This document shows positions 11,581 through 23,356 of a stretch of 64,000 nucleotides of DNA, piece after piece (the stretch's first letter is position 1; each line of letters opens with the position of its first letter). Where the stretch lies: positions 149,855,148-149,919,147 of the forward strand of contig NC_053040.3 of assembly GCF_002575655.3 (NCBI RefSeq), given 5' to 3'. The notes under the pieces were generated by a model. The model saw only the letters and a list, made by a program, of their open reading frames with translations, did no database searches and was not told the DNA's origin. A program made the position numbers and the translations under genes. The stretch is from Aegilops tauschii subsp. strangulata. Its lineage: Eukaryota; Streptophyta; Magnoliopsida; Poales; Poaceae.

Positions 11581-12883
11581 AACACATGAAAATTAGTGCC
11601 AAAGTGATAGATATCCAAGAAGGATAAAGAAAAATAAAATGTCATGAAGATCATTGGAGAAAATAAACTTGATTCTTAGTAATAGTTTTGAGATATGATG
11701 ATGTGATATGTGAGTTATGTTGATGAGTAATTGTGCTCTAGTAAGAATATTGGTGTTAAGGTTTGTGATTCCCTATGCATGCACGAAACTAAATAATCAT
11801 GCAATGAAAATTATATCCTACTTGTGGCGCATTATTCGGTGTTAATTATGCTTAATGCTTGCTTACGAGATTATTCGTTTCTTGGTTGGTCGCTGCTCAA
11901 TCTTTTTGCTAACCTTCATTTTGCACCAAGTATGACCTCTACTTGTGCATCCAAAATCCTTTAAACCAGTTTTGCCACATGAGTCCACTATATCTACCTA
12001 TATGCGGAATTGTTTTGCCGTTCTAAGCAAATTTGCATGTGCCATCTCTAATTTTCAAAATAAACTTCTCTTTTGTGTGTTTATTTCGCTCGCGGAACGG
12101 TAACGGGTGGATAATATTTTCCATGCTATATGTGTTATTCTCAAGATGAGTGTTTATTCACTTGTCATTGCACAAGAGTAAGGCAAAGGTTTTAGGGATG
12201 CGTAGTCCCGAAATGCAAAAAATATTTACTTTATGTTGTCAAATAATAAATTCCTTGGAAAGTGTTGGTATGGAGGGCACCCGTGGATACGGCTAGCCAT
12301 GGAAAGTGGAAGAATGGTGGAAAAAGGAATAAACTTTATTTTCTGTTTGGGAACCGCCTATGGCATATCTAGCATGGAAAGTATTCGTAGCTCTGAGTCA
12401 TTTTCGTTGGTGGGATGGATACACCTCCCAAAATGTTTTTATCTCTTTTTTTTTGCTTTGAGCTCTGGCACCTCTACAAATCCCTACTTCCCTCTGTGAA
12501 GGGCCTTTCTTTTACTTTATGGAATTTTTATTTTTACTTTGTGTCTCCATCTTCTCTCATAAAAAGCACCAACTAGGAGGCAATATGATCGTGCTCAAGT
12601 ATTGGGTGTAGTTAATATTCGAGTGTGTTTCATGAATGGATCAATGTTTGAGCATGATGGGCTAGGGATAACTTATTTTAGCATTGATATTTTGAAAGAA
12701 ATGGTTTCTTGTTGATATGCTTGAGTATCTAAATTATTGTGTCAAAACTAGACTATTGCTTTGAATCACATAAAAGTCCAAATGTCCATGCTATAAAGAA
12801 AAGAATATGATATGACTTGATGAACAACACTCCACATCAAAAATTCTGTTTTTATCACTTACCTACTCGAGGACGAGTAGGAG

Positions 12884-12899
12884 TTAAGCTTGGGGATGC
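12884..12899 (+). other. Polypurine tract of plus-strand gypsy element
   Basis: TTAAGCTTGGGGATGC directly abuts the LTR start TGATACG at 12900, where plus-strand DNA synthesis would be primed. Confidence 0.8.
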
Positions 12900-14490
12900 T
12901 GATACGTCTCCAACGTATCTATAATTTTTTATTGTTCCATGCTGTTTTATTATCAATCTTGGATGTTTTATAATCATTTTATATCATTTTTTGGTACTAA
13001 CCTATTGACATAGTGCCAAGTGCCACTTGCTGTTTTTTCCATGTTTTTTACATCACAAGAAATCAATACCAAACGGAGTCCAAATGCCATGAAACTCCAC
13101 GATGATTTTTTATGTGCCAGAAGGAAGCAGATGGGCCCTGGTTGCACCCGAGGGAGTCCCGAGGAGGGGACAACCCACCAGGGCACGCCAGGAGGCCCTG
13201 GCGCGCCCTGGTGGGTTGTGCCCACCTCGGGTGCCCCCCGGACCGCCTCTTTGCTCTATAAATACCCCAATATTCCAGAAACCCTAGAAGCGTCAACGAA
13301 ATATTCATCCAGCTGCCACAGAGTCCAGAACCACCAGATCCAATCTAGACACCATCTCGGATGGGGTTAACCACCTCCATTGGTGCCTCTCCGATGAAGC
13401 GTGAGTAGTTCTTTGTAGACCTTCGGGTCCGTAGTTAGTAGCTAGATGGCTCTCTCTCTCTCTGAATTCTCAATACAATGGTATCTTGGAGATCCATATG
13501 ATGTAACTCTTTTGCGGTGTGTTTGTTGGGATCCGATGAACTTCGAGTTTATGATCAGTTATATCTTTTTATATCCATGAAAGTTATTTGAGTTTCTTTG
13601 ATCTCTTATATGCATGATCTCTTATAGCCTCGTATTTCTTCTCCGATATTTGGGTTTTGTTTGGCCAACTTGATCTATTTATCTTGCAATGGGAAGAGGT
13701 GCCCGGTAGTGGGTTTGATCTTACGGTGCTTGATCCCAGTGACAGAAGGGGAACCGACACGTATGTATCATTGCTACTAAGGATAAAAGACGAGATCTAT
13801 ATCTACCGCCATATAGATAAAGGGATCTTGCCTACATCATGTCATCGTTCTTATTGCATTACTCCGTTTTTCCATGAACTTAATACACTAGATGCATGAT
13901 GGATAGCGGTCGATGTGTGGAGTAATAGTAGTAGATGCAGGCAGGAGTTGGTCTACTAATCTTGGACGTGATACCTATGTAATGATCATTGCCTGGATAT
14001 CGTCATGATTATTTGAAGTTCTATCAATTGCCCAACAGTAATTTGTTTACCCACCGTTTGCTATTTTTTCTCGAGAGAAGCCACTAGTGAAACCTACGGC
14101 CCCCGGGTCTTCTTTCTCATATATTTGCCTTGCGATCTACTTTTCCTTTGCATTTTTATTCAGCTCTATTAAACCAAAAAACACAAAAATACCTTGCTGC
14201 ATTTTATCTTTATTTATTTTATTTGGCGTTCGATCTATCAATCTACTACATATTACCTCGCGTCCGCTTGCCTATCTTGAGGCGCCGTACCCCCGAAGGG
14301 ATTGACAACCCCTTTAACACGTCGGGTTGCGAGGTGTTGTTGTTTGTGTAGGTGCTGCTTATGTTGTGTTGCTTGGTTATCTTACTGGTTCGAGACCTTG
14401 GTTTCATAACTGAGGGAAATACCTACCGTCGCTGTGCTACATCATCCCTCCCTCTCCGGGGAAATACCGACGTACTTCCAGCTACCATCA
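12900..14490 (+). mobile_element. Sabrina/WHAM-like gypsy LTR (1591 bp), 3' LTR
   Basis: It starts TGATACGTCTCCAACG and ends GCTACCATCA. No PBS follows; the sequence switches straight to gag coding of a different element, so this is a 3' LTR inserted in another element. A TATA box (CTCTATAAATACCCC) is at about 13255-13268, preceded by a near-perfect GC-rich inverted repeat (13167-13189 with 13200-13223). It is closely similar to the inverted LTR at 1881-3481. Confidence 0.85.
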
Positions 14491-14795
14491 TTACCCTCAT
14501 GCTTTGAAGTTGCGTATATTTACTTTCTCTCTGAGAGGAAAAGCAAAAGAATGGCTTCTAGCTCTATCTAGAGGCAATATAACTTCCTGGGTTGATCGTT
14601 GCAGCATATTTTTATTCAAGTTTTGCCCACCTGCAAAAAATATGCAGCTTCGTTCTCAGATATATGTTTCAAGTAGGAAGAACGTGAGCCACTAGTGCTT
14701 GCGTGGGATGGAGTGAAATAAGCCATAAGGAACTGTCCTAACCATTGAATGGAGGAGTGGTTAATCCTTCTTATGTTTTATAATGGTTTAAATCA
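14491..14795 (+). pseudogene. Gag fragment of host Athila-type element, left part
   Basis: Encodes the gag-like segment with LRGKAKEWLLALSRGNITSW and FKFCPPAKNMQLRSQI, then drifts out of frame. It is directly comparable with 48025-48271, a second copy. The N-terminal part is missing because the LTR at 12900-14490 abuts it. It is interrupted at 14795 by the copia insertion (TSD AATCA, 14791-14795) and continues at 44865. Confidence 0.8.
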
Positions 14796-15081
14796 TGTTG
14801 AGGAACGTTGCTTGGAGAACAAAAAAATTCTACGCACACGCAATATCTATCCATGGAGATGCATAGCTACGAGAGGGGGAGAGCATCTTGATACCCTTGA
14901 AGATCGCTAATCGGAAGCGTTTATTAACGCGGTTGATGTAGTCGTACACCTTCATGATCTGTCCCGATCAAGTATCGAACGTACGACACCTCTGCGTTCA
15001 GCACACATTCAGCTCGATGACGTCCTCACCTTCTTGATCCAGCAATAGGGGCGAAGTAGTAGATGAGTTCCGGCAGCACGA
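14796..15081 (-). mobile_element. Copia 3' LTR, distal segment
   Basis: Matches the left part of the LTR at 43141-44859, beginning TGTTGAGGAACGTTGC against TGTTGAGGAATGTTGC. It ends in CACGA (15077-15081), repeated at 35062-35066 where the LTR resumes. Confidence 0.9.
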
Positions 15082-16665
15082 TGATACGTCTCCAACGTAT
15101 CTATAGTTTTTGATTGTTCCATGCTATAGTATAATCTGTTTTGGACATTATTGGGCTTTATCGTACACTTTTATATTATTTTTGGGACTAACCTATTAAC
15201 CGGAGGCCCAGCCCAGAATTGCTATTTTTTGCCTATTTCAGAGTTTCGCAGAAAAAGAATATCAAACGGAGTCCAAACGGAATGAAACCTTCAGGAACAT
15301 GATTTTTGGAACGAACGTGATCCAGAGGACTTGGACCCTACGTCAAGACATCAACCAGGAGGGCACGAGGTAGGGGGGCGCGCCTACCCCCCCAGGTGCG
15401 CCCTCCACCCTCGTGGGCCCCCTGTTGCTCCACCGACCTACTCCTTCCTCCTATATATACCTACGTACCCCCAAACTACCAGATACGGAGCCAAAAACCT
15501 AATTCCACCGCCGCAATCTTCTGTACCCGTGAGATCCCATCTTGGGGCCTGTTCCGGAGCTCCGCCGGAGGGGGCATCGATCACGGAGGGCTTCTACATC
15601 AACACCATAGCCTCTCCGATGATGTGTGAGTAGTTTACCTCAGACCTTCGGGTCCATAGTTATTAGCTAGATGGCTTCTTCTCTCTTATTGGATCTCAAT
15701 ACAATGTTCTCCCCCTCTCTCGTGGAGATCTATTCGATGTAATCTTCTTTTGCGGTGTGTTTGTTGAGACCGATGAATTGTGGGTTTATGATCAAGTTTA
15801 TCTATGAACAATATTTGAATCTTCTCTGAATTCTTTTATGTATGATTGGTTATCTTTGCAAGTCTCTTCAAATTATCAGTTTGGTTTGGCCTACTAGATT
15901 GTTCTTTCTTGCAATGGGAGAAGTGCTTAGCTTTGGGTTCAATCTTGCGGTGTCCTTTCCCAGTGACAGTAGGGGCAGCAAGGCACGCATTGTATTGTTG
16001 CCATCGAGGATAACAAGATGGGGTTTATATCATATTGCATGAGTTTATCCCTCTACATCATGTCATCTTGCTTAAAGCGTTAATCTGTTCTTATGAACTT
16101 AATACTCTAGATGCATGCTGGATAGCGGTCGATGTGTGGAGTAACAGTAGTAGATGCAGGCAGGAGTCGGTCTACTTGTCTCGGACGTGATGCCTATATA
16201 CATGATCATACCTAGATATTCTCATAACTATGCTCAATTCTGTCAATTGCTCAACAGTAATTTGTTCACCCACCGTAATACTTATGCTCTTGAGAGAAGC
16301 CACTAGTGAAACCTATGGCCCCCGGGTCTATTTTCCATCATATTAATCTCCCATCAACAAGCTATTTCCGTTGCCTTTTATTTTGCTTCTATTTTACTTT
16401 GCATCTTTATCATAAAAATACCAAAAAATATTATCTTATCATATCTATCAGATCTCACTCTCGTAAGTGACCGTGAAGGGATTGACAACCCCTTATCGCG
16501 TTGGTTGCAAGGATTTATTTGTTTGTGTAGGTGCGAGGGACTCGTGCGTGGCCTCCTACTGGATTGATACCTTGGTTCTCAAAACTGAGGGAAATACTTA
16601 CGCTACTTTGCTGCATCACCCTTTCCTCTTCAAGGGAATACCAACGCAGTGCTCAAGAGGTAGCA
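15082..16665 (+). mobile_element. 5' LTR of nested gypsy element (1584 bp)
   Basis: Starts TGATACGTCTCCAACG and ends AAGAGGTAGCA. A TATA box CTATATATAC is at 15451-15460, with a GC-rich imperfect inverted repeat just upstream (15364-15414). The small frames inside (15331-15633, 15842-16042) recur in the 3' LTR and show no protein motif. Confidence 0.92.
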
Positions 16666-16676
16666 AGAAGGATTTC

Positions 16677-16694
16677 TGGCGCCGTTGCCGGGGA
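16677..16694 (+). other. Primer-binding site
   Basis: TGGCGCCGTTGCCGGGGA, eleven bases after the LTR end, at the same spacing as in the relatives at 1850-1868 and 47663. Confidence 0.85.
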
Positions 16695-16854
16695 GTCTAC
16701 GCAAAAGTCAACATACCAAGTACCCATCACAAACCCTTATCTCCCGCATTACATTATTTGCCATTTGCCTCTCGTTTTCCTCTCCCCCACTTCACCCTTG
16801 CCGTTTTATTCGCCCTCTCTTTTCCGTTCGACTCTTTCTCGCTTGCTTGTCGTT

Positions 16855-17352
16855 ATGGCTAGCTCCGTCTTTATCCCTTCATCTCCCGACTTTGAAGTCC
16901 TCCACTTTAAGCAAAGACAAGGGGAAAATTTAAAAGATGCTTGGTTTAGGATGCTCGAGTCTTATCGTAATTACAATATAGACGGAGATTTTAAAATTTT
17001 GCTTCGCAATTTTTATGTTGGGCTAACCTTGCCCCATAGACAACTCCTCGATTTTTCCGCCAAAGGTAGTTTTATCGATATTGATCCTGGCTTCACTTAT
17101 GAAATTATAGAGGGGATAGTGAGAGTACTCCCCCTACAAAAAGTATCATCCCTTACCCAAGAAGAGACTCAAATTCTAGAGAAATTATGTGAGTTACAAA
17201 AAATTGTTGAACCTCTTAAAAGTATTGGTGGGAATATCAACCGCATGAATAATCTGATTACACTTTGCAATAAGCGGCTGGATGCTTTAGATCAAAGGAT
17301 CACCGAGCATAACTCCATTAAGAAATTGCCTACCAAAGATGGCAATACCTAG
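16855..17352 (+). CDS. Short gag-like protein of non-autonomous gypsy element (165 aa)
   Basis: Intact frame beginning at the ATG 178 bases past the PBS start (MASSVFIPSSPDFEVLHFK). The segment LKDAWFRMLESYRNYN followed by LLRNFYVGL resembles the C-terminal half of Athila-type capsid domains. The C-terminal 60 residues look like a coiled coil (LEKLCELQKIVEPLKSIGG onward). There is no zinc knuckle or protease. An upstream extension in the same frame to 16531 lies in the LTR and is not used. The short length against about 450 codons in the relative at 323-1662 suggests a deletion derivative, possibly kept because its RNA or protein helps packaging. Whether it is translated is unknown. Confidence 0.65.
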   Translation: MASSVFIPSSPDFEVLHFKQRQGENLKDAWFRMLESYRNYNIDGDFKILLRNFYVGLTLPHRQLLDFSAKGSFIDIDPGFTYEIIEGIVRVLPLQKVSSLTQEETQILEKLCELQKIVEPLKSIGGNINRMNNLITLCNKRLDALDQRITEHNSIKKLPTKDGNT

Positions 17353-19284
17353 ATCTATCCTTGCTTTTATGCCTAGCTAGGGGCATTAAACGATAGCGCT
17401 TGTTGGGAGGCAACCCAATTTTATTTTTAGTTTTTTTTGCTTTTTGCTTCTGTTTAGGAATAAATATTTGATCTAGCCTCTGGTTATATGTGTTTTTATG
17501 TTTTAATTAGTGTTTGTGCCAAGTTTAACCTATAGGATCTTCTTGGATGATAGTTATTTGATCTTGCTGTAAATTCCAGAAACTTTCTGTTCACGAAAAT
17601 AATTATTAATAATCACCAGAACGTGATAAAATATTGATTCCAATTGCTGCTGATCAATAAACAAATTGTATAGGTCTTCCTATTTTGGCTGAATTTTTGG
17701 AGTTCCAGAAGTTTGCGTTAGTTACAGATTACTACAGGCTGTTTTGTTTTTGACAGATTCTGTTTTTCGTGTGTTGTTTGCTTATTTTGATGAATCTATG
17801 GCTAGTAAAATAGTTTATAAACCATAGAGAAGTTGGAATACAGTAGGTTTAACACCAATATAAATAAAGAATGAGTTCATTACAGTACCTTGCAGTGGTC
17901 TTTTGTTTTCTTTCGCTAACGGAGCTTACGAGATTTTCTGCTGAGTTTTCTGTTGTGAAGTTTTCAAGTTTTGGGTGAAAGATTTGATGGATTATGGAAC
18001 AAGGAGTGGCAAGAGCCTAAGCTTGGGAATGCCCATGGCACCCCAAGATAATCTAAGGACACCTAAAAGCCAAAGCTTGGGGATGCCCCGGAAGGCATCC
18101 CCTCTTTCGTCTACTTCCATCGGTAACTTTACTTGGAGCTATATTTTTATTCACCACATGATATGTGTTTTGCTTGGAGCGTCTTGTATTATTTGAGTCT
18201 TTGTTAGTTTACCACAATCATCCTTGCTGTACACACCTTTTGAGAGAGTCACACTTGATTCGGAATTTATTAGAATACTCTATGTGCTTCACTTATATTT
18301 TTTGAGCTATATAGTTTTTGCTCTAGTGCTTCACTTATATCTTTTAGAGCACGGTGGTGGATTTGTTTTATAGAAACTGTTGATCTCTCATGCTTCACTT
18401 ATATTATTTTGAGAGTCTTAAAAAAAGCATGGCAATTTGCTTCAATTAATATCATGAGAAATTTTATGCTTGATAATTGTTTTGAGATATAAAGGTAGTA
18501 ATATCATAGTTGTGCTAGTTGAGTAATTGTGGAATTGAAAAATACATGTGTTGGAGTTTGTGATTCCCGTAGCATGCACGTATGGTGAACCGTTATGTAA
18601 CGAAGTCGGAGCATGAAGTATTTGTTGATTGTCTTCCTTCGTGTGGCGGTCGGGATCGCGCGATGGTTAACTCCTACCAACCCTTCCCCTAGGAGCATGC
18701 GTAGTAGTACTTTGCTTCGAGGGCTAATAAATTTTTGCAATAAGTATATGAGTTCTTTATGACTAATGTGAGTCCATGGATTATACGCACACTTACCTTT
18801 CCACAATTTTCTAGCCTCTTTGGTACCGCGCATTGCCCTTTCTCACCTTGAGAGTTGGTGCAAACTTCGCCGGTGCATCCAAACCCCGTGATATGATGCG
18901 CTCTATCACACATAAACCTCCTTATATCTTCCTCAAAACAGCCACCATACCTACCTATCATGGCATTTCCATAGCCATTCTGAGATATATTGCCATGCAA
19001 TTGTCCACCGTTTCATTTATCATGACACGCTCCATTATTGTCATATTGCTTTGCATGATCATGTAGTTGACATTGTATTTTGGCAAAGCCACCGTTCATA
19101 ATTCTTTCATACATGTCGTTCTTGATTCATTGCATATCCCGGTACACCGCCGGAGGCATTCATATAGAGTCATATTTTGTTCTAAGAATTGAGTTGTAAT
19201 TCATGAGTTGTAAGTAAATAAAAGTGTGATGATCATCATTATTAGACCATTGTCCCAAGTGAGGAAAGGATGATGGAGACTATG
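17353..19284 (+). mobile_element. Non-coding internal region of nested gypsy element
   Basis: Contains the post-stop motif TTGGGAGGCAACCCAA (17403-17418), PPT-like stem-loops (18018-18047 and 18072-18102), degenerate CTTCACTTATAT units (about 18290-18420) and nothing clearly coding. The region ends in CTATG (19280-19284), the TSD of the next nested element. It continues at 32602-33479. Confidence 0.75.
18018..18102 (+). repeat. PPT-like stem-loops in nested gypsy element
   Basis: TAAGCTTGGGAATGCC at 18018 and AAAGCTTGGGGATGCC at 18072. The second is followed by GGAAGGCATCCCC, which can pair with GGGGATGCC. The genuine PPT is at 33463-33479. Confidence 0.7.
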
Positions 19285-22200
19285 TGTAACACCCTGAGAA
19301 TCATGCTACAGTAACCCCCTGTGATTAAGCTAATCATATTGCTAAACAGGGCTAGATCACATTTGAACCACACCCTTGTCAAACTCCTAGTTCAAACTTC
19401 AATTAAATTTAAAAGTGGAAAATAAAAGTTTTCAAAAATTCAAACAAAAATGTTCAGTGGGTTCTAAATAATACACTGGTAATTATGGTGGAGAAATCAC
19501 ATTTTTATAAAATGTCTAAATACTTTTAAATGAAATAAAACAAAAAAGGAAATAAACAAATAAGAGAAAACAGAAAACAAAACAGTCAAAAGAAAAAAAG
19601 AGCAGGCCTCCCCCCCACTGGACCCGCGGCCCAAACCCCCCCCCCCCCGGCCCAAGCTGGGCCGCCACCCGCGCCCCGGCCCAGCCCACCTTCCCCGCGT
19701 CCCCTTCCTGTTCCCCCGACCGGGTCGGAACAGGGGAGCGTCGCCGCCGAACCCCCTCGCCGGCGGTGAACCCCGCGAGAGGATAAGGGCGCCAGCGGCC
19801 CCCCGCTCCCTCGGGCCTCTCTCCCACTCGCCCCCGCTCTCCCTCGGCCTCTGCGCCTTCTCCCCCGCCAGATCCCCCTCCCTCTCCCCTCCGTTCCCCT
19901 CTGCCCGAGCGCGCTCGCCGCCGTTCACCGTAGTTCCCGCGGCCACCGTGCCCAGATCGCCCCGACGACGTGCCCGAACGACTCCCCGCCGTCGACTACG
20001 CCGACTGCGCCATCGGGAACGAGCCGAGCGCCACTACATCGACCTCCCCGAGCTCGTCTTCCCCGCACGGCCGCCGTCGATCGTCGCCGACTCCGGCTAC
20101 CCCGCGCCCTCCCCGAGCTCGCTGCCACTCCCTACGGCTCCGCTGTGAGCTCCTCTACCTCCTCCCCCTCTCCGCTAGCTCGCCCGCGCTCCCTAGCTTC
20201 TTCCCCGCGCGCGCCCGAACGCCACGCCGCGGAGCTCGCCGCCGGCGTGTCTCCGGTGACCAAATGGTCATGGGCGTTGGCCCGCTAGCCCGACCGCACC
20301 ATGCCGCACCCGCCTAGCTAGCTAGTTCGGCCGTTCGCGCGCTCTAGCGTAGCTTCCGTCGGGCACCCGTAGCTCCTCGCCGCCGGCGAGCCCGTAGCGG
20401 TCGACCCCGTCCGTTCCAGCCCCTCCGACCACCGCTGTTGGACGCGCGACGTCGAGCCGCGTCGAACGCGCCCAGCCCCGCCCCCGCAAACCCATAGTGG
20501 GTGAAACCCGCGCCCCTCCCGCGCGCGCCGCCGTGCGTTTTGGTCGCCGGCGATACTCCGGCGCCGGCCGCCGACGTGGCACACCTGGGGCCACCCCTGG
20601 GTCACTGCCAGTGGCCCCCACGGGCCCAGTTGACTGGGTTGACCCAGTCAACTGCTGACTGGGCAGGCCCAGTCACTGACATGCGGGCCCCGCCGCAAAA
20701 ATTAAAAAGAAAAGAAAAAGAAAATGTTTTATAAATAAAAATAACTAGTTTAATTAATCTCTCACTGACAGGTGGGCCCAGTAGTTAATTAGCTAAAAAA
20801 CTAATTAGTTAATCCTCTGTTAACCCACTGTCTATGACAGGTGGGTCCCCCTTGTCAGTTTGACCAGTCAACCCGGACTGTTAACCGCTGACGTCACTCC
20901 TACGTCATGCTGACGTCATATCCCTTTTTCTGTTAATTAAATAATTCCAGAAATTCAAATAAAACTTTGAAAATTCATATCTTTTAAACCGTAACTCGGA
21001 TGAAAATGTTTTCTAAATGAAAGTTGCTCAGAACGACGAGACGAATCCGAATACGCAGTCCGTTCGTCCACCACACCTCCCTAACCTATCGAACTAGCAA
21101 CTTTCCCCCTCCGGTCCGTCTGTCCGAAAACGTGAAACATCGGGAATACCTCCCGGATGTTCCCCCCCTTCACCGGTACCACCTACTGTCGCGTTAGGGC
21201 ACCCCTAGCACCGCTCATTGTCATGTCACGCATCGTCATGCTTATGTTTGCATTGTATTTACTGTTTCTTCCCCCTCTTCTCTCCGGTAGACTACGAGAC
21301 CGACACTGCTGCTGCCCAGTTTGACTACGGAGTCGACGACCCCTCCTACTTGCCAGAGCAACCAGGCAAGCCCCCCCCCCATTGATCACCAGATATCACC
21401 TACTCTCCTCTATACTGCTTGCATTAGAGTAGTGTAGCATGTTACTGCTTTCGATATCCTATTCTGATGCATAGCCTATCCTTGCTACTACTGTTGATAC
21501 CTTTACCTGCAATCCTACATGCTTAGTATAGGATGCTAGATTTCCATCAGTGGCCCTACATTCTTGTCCGTCTGCTGTGCTACACTATCGGGTCGTGATC
21601 ACCTGGGCGGTGATCACAGGCATATACTTATATACTATATACATGACACATGTGATGACTAAAGTCGGGTCGGCTCGTAGGAGTACCCGCAAGTGGATCT
21701 TTGTGGCGGAGCGACAGGGCAGGTTGAGACCGCCTAGGTAAGAGGTGGGCCTGGCCCTGGTCGGCGTTCGCGGATACTTAACACGCTTAACGAGATCTTG
21801 GTATTTGATCTGAGTCTGGCCATTTGGTCTATACGCACTAACCATCTACGTGGGAGTAGTTATGGGTATCCCGACGTCGTGGTATCAGCCGAAGCTCTTT
21901 TGACGTCAACGACTGAGTGGCGCGCGCCGTGTTGGACCGCTTTGACGTAACCACCGTGATCGTGTGGGTTGCTAGGTATGCTCGCGGCCGCGTTCGCAAC
22001 GTGCAGGTGTGCATAGGGCGATGGGCCCAGACCCCTGCGCGCATAGGTTTAGACCGGCGTGCTGACCGCTCTGTTGTGCTTAGGTGGGGCTGCGACGCGT
22101 TGATCTTACGAGGCCGGGCATGACCCAGAAAAGTGTGTCCGGCCAATTGGGATCGAGCGTGTTGGGTTATGTGGTGCACCCCTGCAGGGAAGTTTATCTA

Positions 22201-23022
22201 TTCGAATAGCCGTGTCCCTCGGTAAAAGGACGACCCGGAGTTGTACCTTGAGCTTATGACAACTAGAACTGGATACTGAATAAAATACACCCTTCCAAGT
22301 GCCAGATACAACCCGGTGATCGCTCTCTAACAGGGTGACGAGGAGGGGATCGCCGGGTAGGATTATGCTATGCGATGCTACTTGGAGGACTTCAATCTAC
22401 TCTCTTCTACATGCTGCAAGATGGAGATGTCCAGAAGCTTAGTCTTCGACAGGACTAGCTATCCCCCTCTTATTCCGGCATTCTGCAGTTCAGTCCACTG
22501 ATATGCCTCTTTACACATATACCCATGCATATGTAGTGTAGCTCCTTGCTTGCGAGTACTTTGGATGAGTACTCACGGTTGCTTTTCTCCCTCTTTTCCC
22601 CTTTCTATACCGGATTGTCGCAATCAGATGTCGGAGTTCAGGAGCCAGACGCCACCGTCGACGACGACTCCCACGGCACTGGAGGTGCCTACTACTACGT
22701 GCAGGCCGCTGACGACGACCAGGAGTAGTTAGGAGGTCCCAGGCAGGAGGCCTTGCCTTTTCGATCGTTGCTACTTTTGTGCTAGCCTTCTTAAGGCAAA
22801 CTTGTTTAACTTATGTCTGTACTCAGATATTGTTGCTTCCGCTGACTCGTCTGTAATCGAGCACTTGTATTCGAGCCCTCGAGGCCCCTGGCTTGTATTA
22901 TGATGCTTGTATGACTTAATTATGTTGTAGAGTTGTGTTGTGATATCTTCCCGTGAGTCCCTGACCTTGATCGTACACATTTGCGTGCATGATTAGTGTA
23001 CGGTCAAATCGGGGGCGTCACA
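19285..23022 (+). mobile_element. 5' LTR of chromovirus
   Basis: Starts TGTAACACCCTGAGAATC and ends GGGGGCGTCACA. It has a GC-rich gene-like block (about 19600-20690), a cluster of TGACGTCA motifs (20889-20918), a short palindrome (20628-20649), and near the 3' end a small frame (22546-22728) of unknown meaning. The long frames in the GC-rich block are compositional and occur in both strands. Confidence 0.93.
20889..20918. promoter_or_regulatory. Cluster of TGACGTCA (bZIP/TGA-type) motifs in LTR
   Basis: Two perfect TGACGTCA palindromes (20889-20896 and 20911-20918) flank a third CTACGTCA half (20900-20907). The cluster is repeated in the 3' LTR at 30476-30505. Such ACGT-core sites bind plant bZIP factors of the TGA class. 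The transcription start is not located, so function is inferred. Confidence 0.5.
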
Positions 23023-23025
23023 AGT

Positions 23026-23038
23026 TGGTATCAGAGCC
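23026..23038 (+). other. Primer-binding site of chromovirus (tRNA-Met type)
   Basis: TGGTATCAGAGCC, three bases after the LTR end, complementary to the 3' end of initiator tRNA-Met as in many plant LTR elements. Confidence 0.85.
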
Positions 23039-23356
23039 GACTGCCTGTAGGAACCCCCCTTCCACACTCCTTGGCCGAAGTCGAGTCTAGTCATTGCAAA
23101 ACTTTTACTAACATGGCTGTGCGGCATACGGGCCCACGTCGCCATTGGGTGGTACTAGGATCTTTTACTCCTCGACCTTTACTCTGGGACTCTGAAATCT
23201 CTTCTACTCGGGTTAAACGAATTTACTAACTCTAACACTAGGATCCCGTGACCGCGTTCACCCCAAAGATGGATAAGCCTTAGTTGTTTCTTAGAATAGT
23301 ATTTTGACCAATTCACACACTGTCATTTGACTCCTTTGAAACGCCTTTGCTTTCAG

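Larger units (their letters stand above)
10414..12899 (+). mobile_element. 3' non-coding region of plus-strand Athila-type element
   Basis: Coding-free tail between the protease stop and the PPT. It holds the post-stop motif at 10453-10468, two PPT-like stem-loops (11062-11091 and 11116-11148), a degenerate tandem array (11340-11580), and a stretch (about 11230-12899) that is the inverted counterpart of 3482-5097. Reading frames at 10916-11368 and 12233-12499 overlap these repeats and carry no protein motif. Confidence 0.75.

Noticed and set aside
1881..14490. The two inverted Sabrina-like LTRs as the ends of one element
   Set aside because: LTRs of one element are direct repeats; here one is inverted and both have a PPT on their inner side.
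19497..20651. ORFs of 95-149 codons in the GC-rich part of the chromovirus LTR (and 29092-30228)
   Set aside because: Present in both LTRs and both strands, low complexity, and no motif; they reflect composition.
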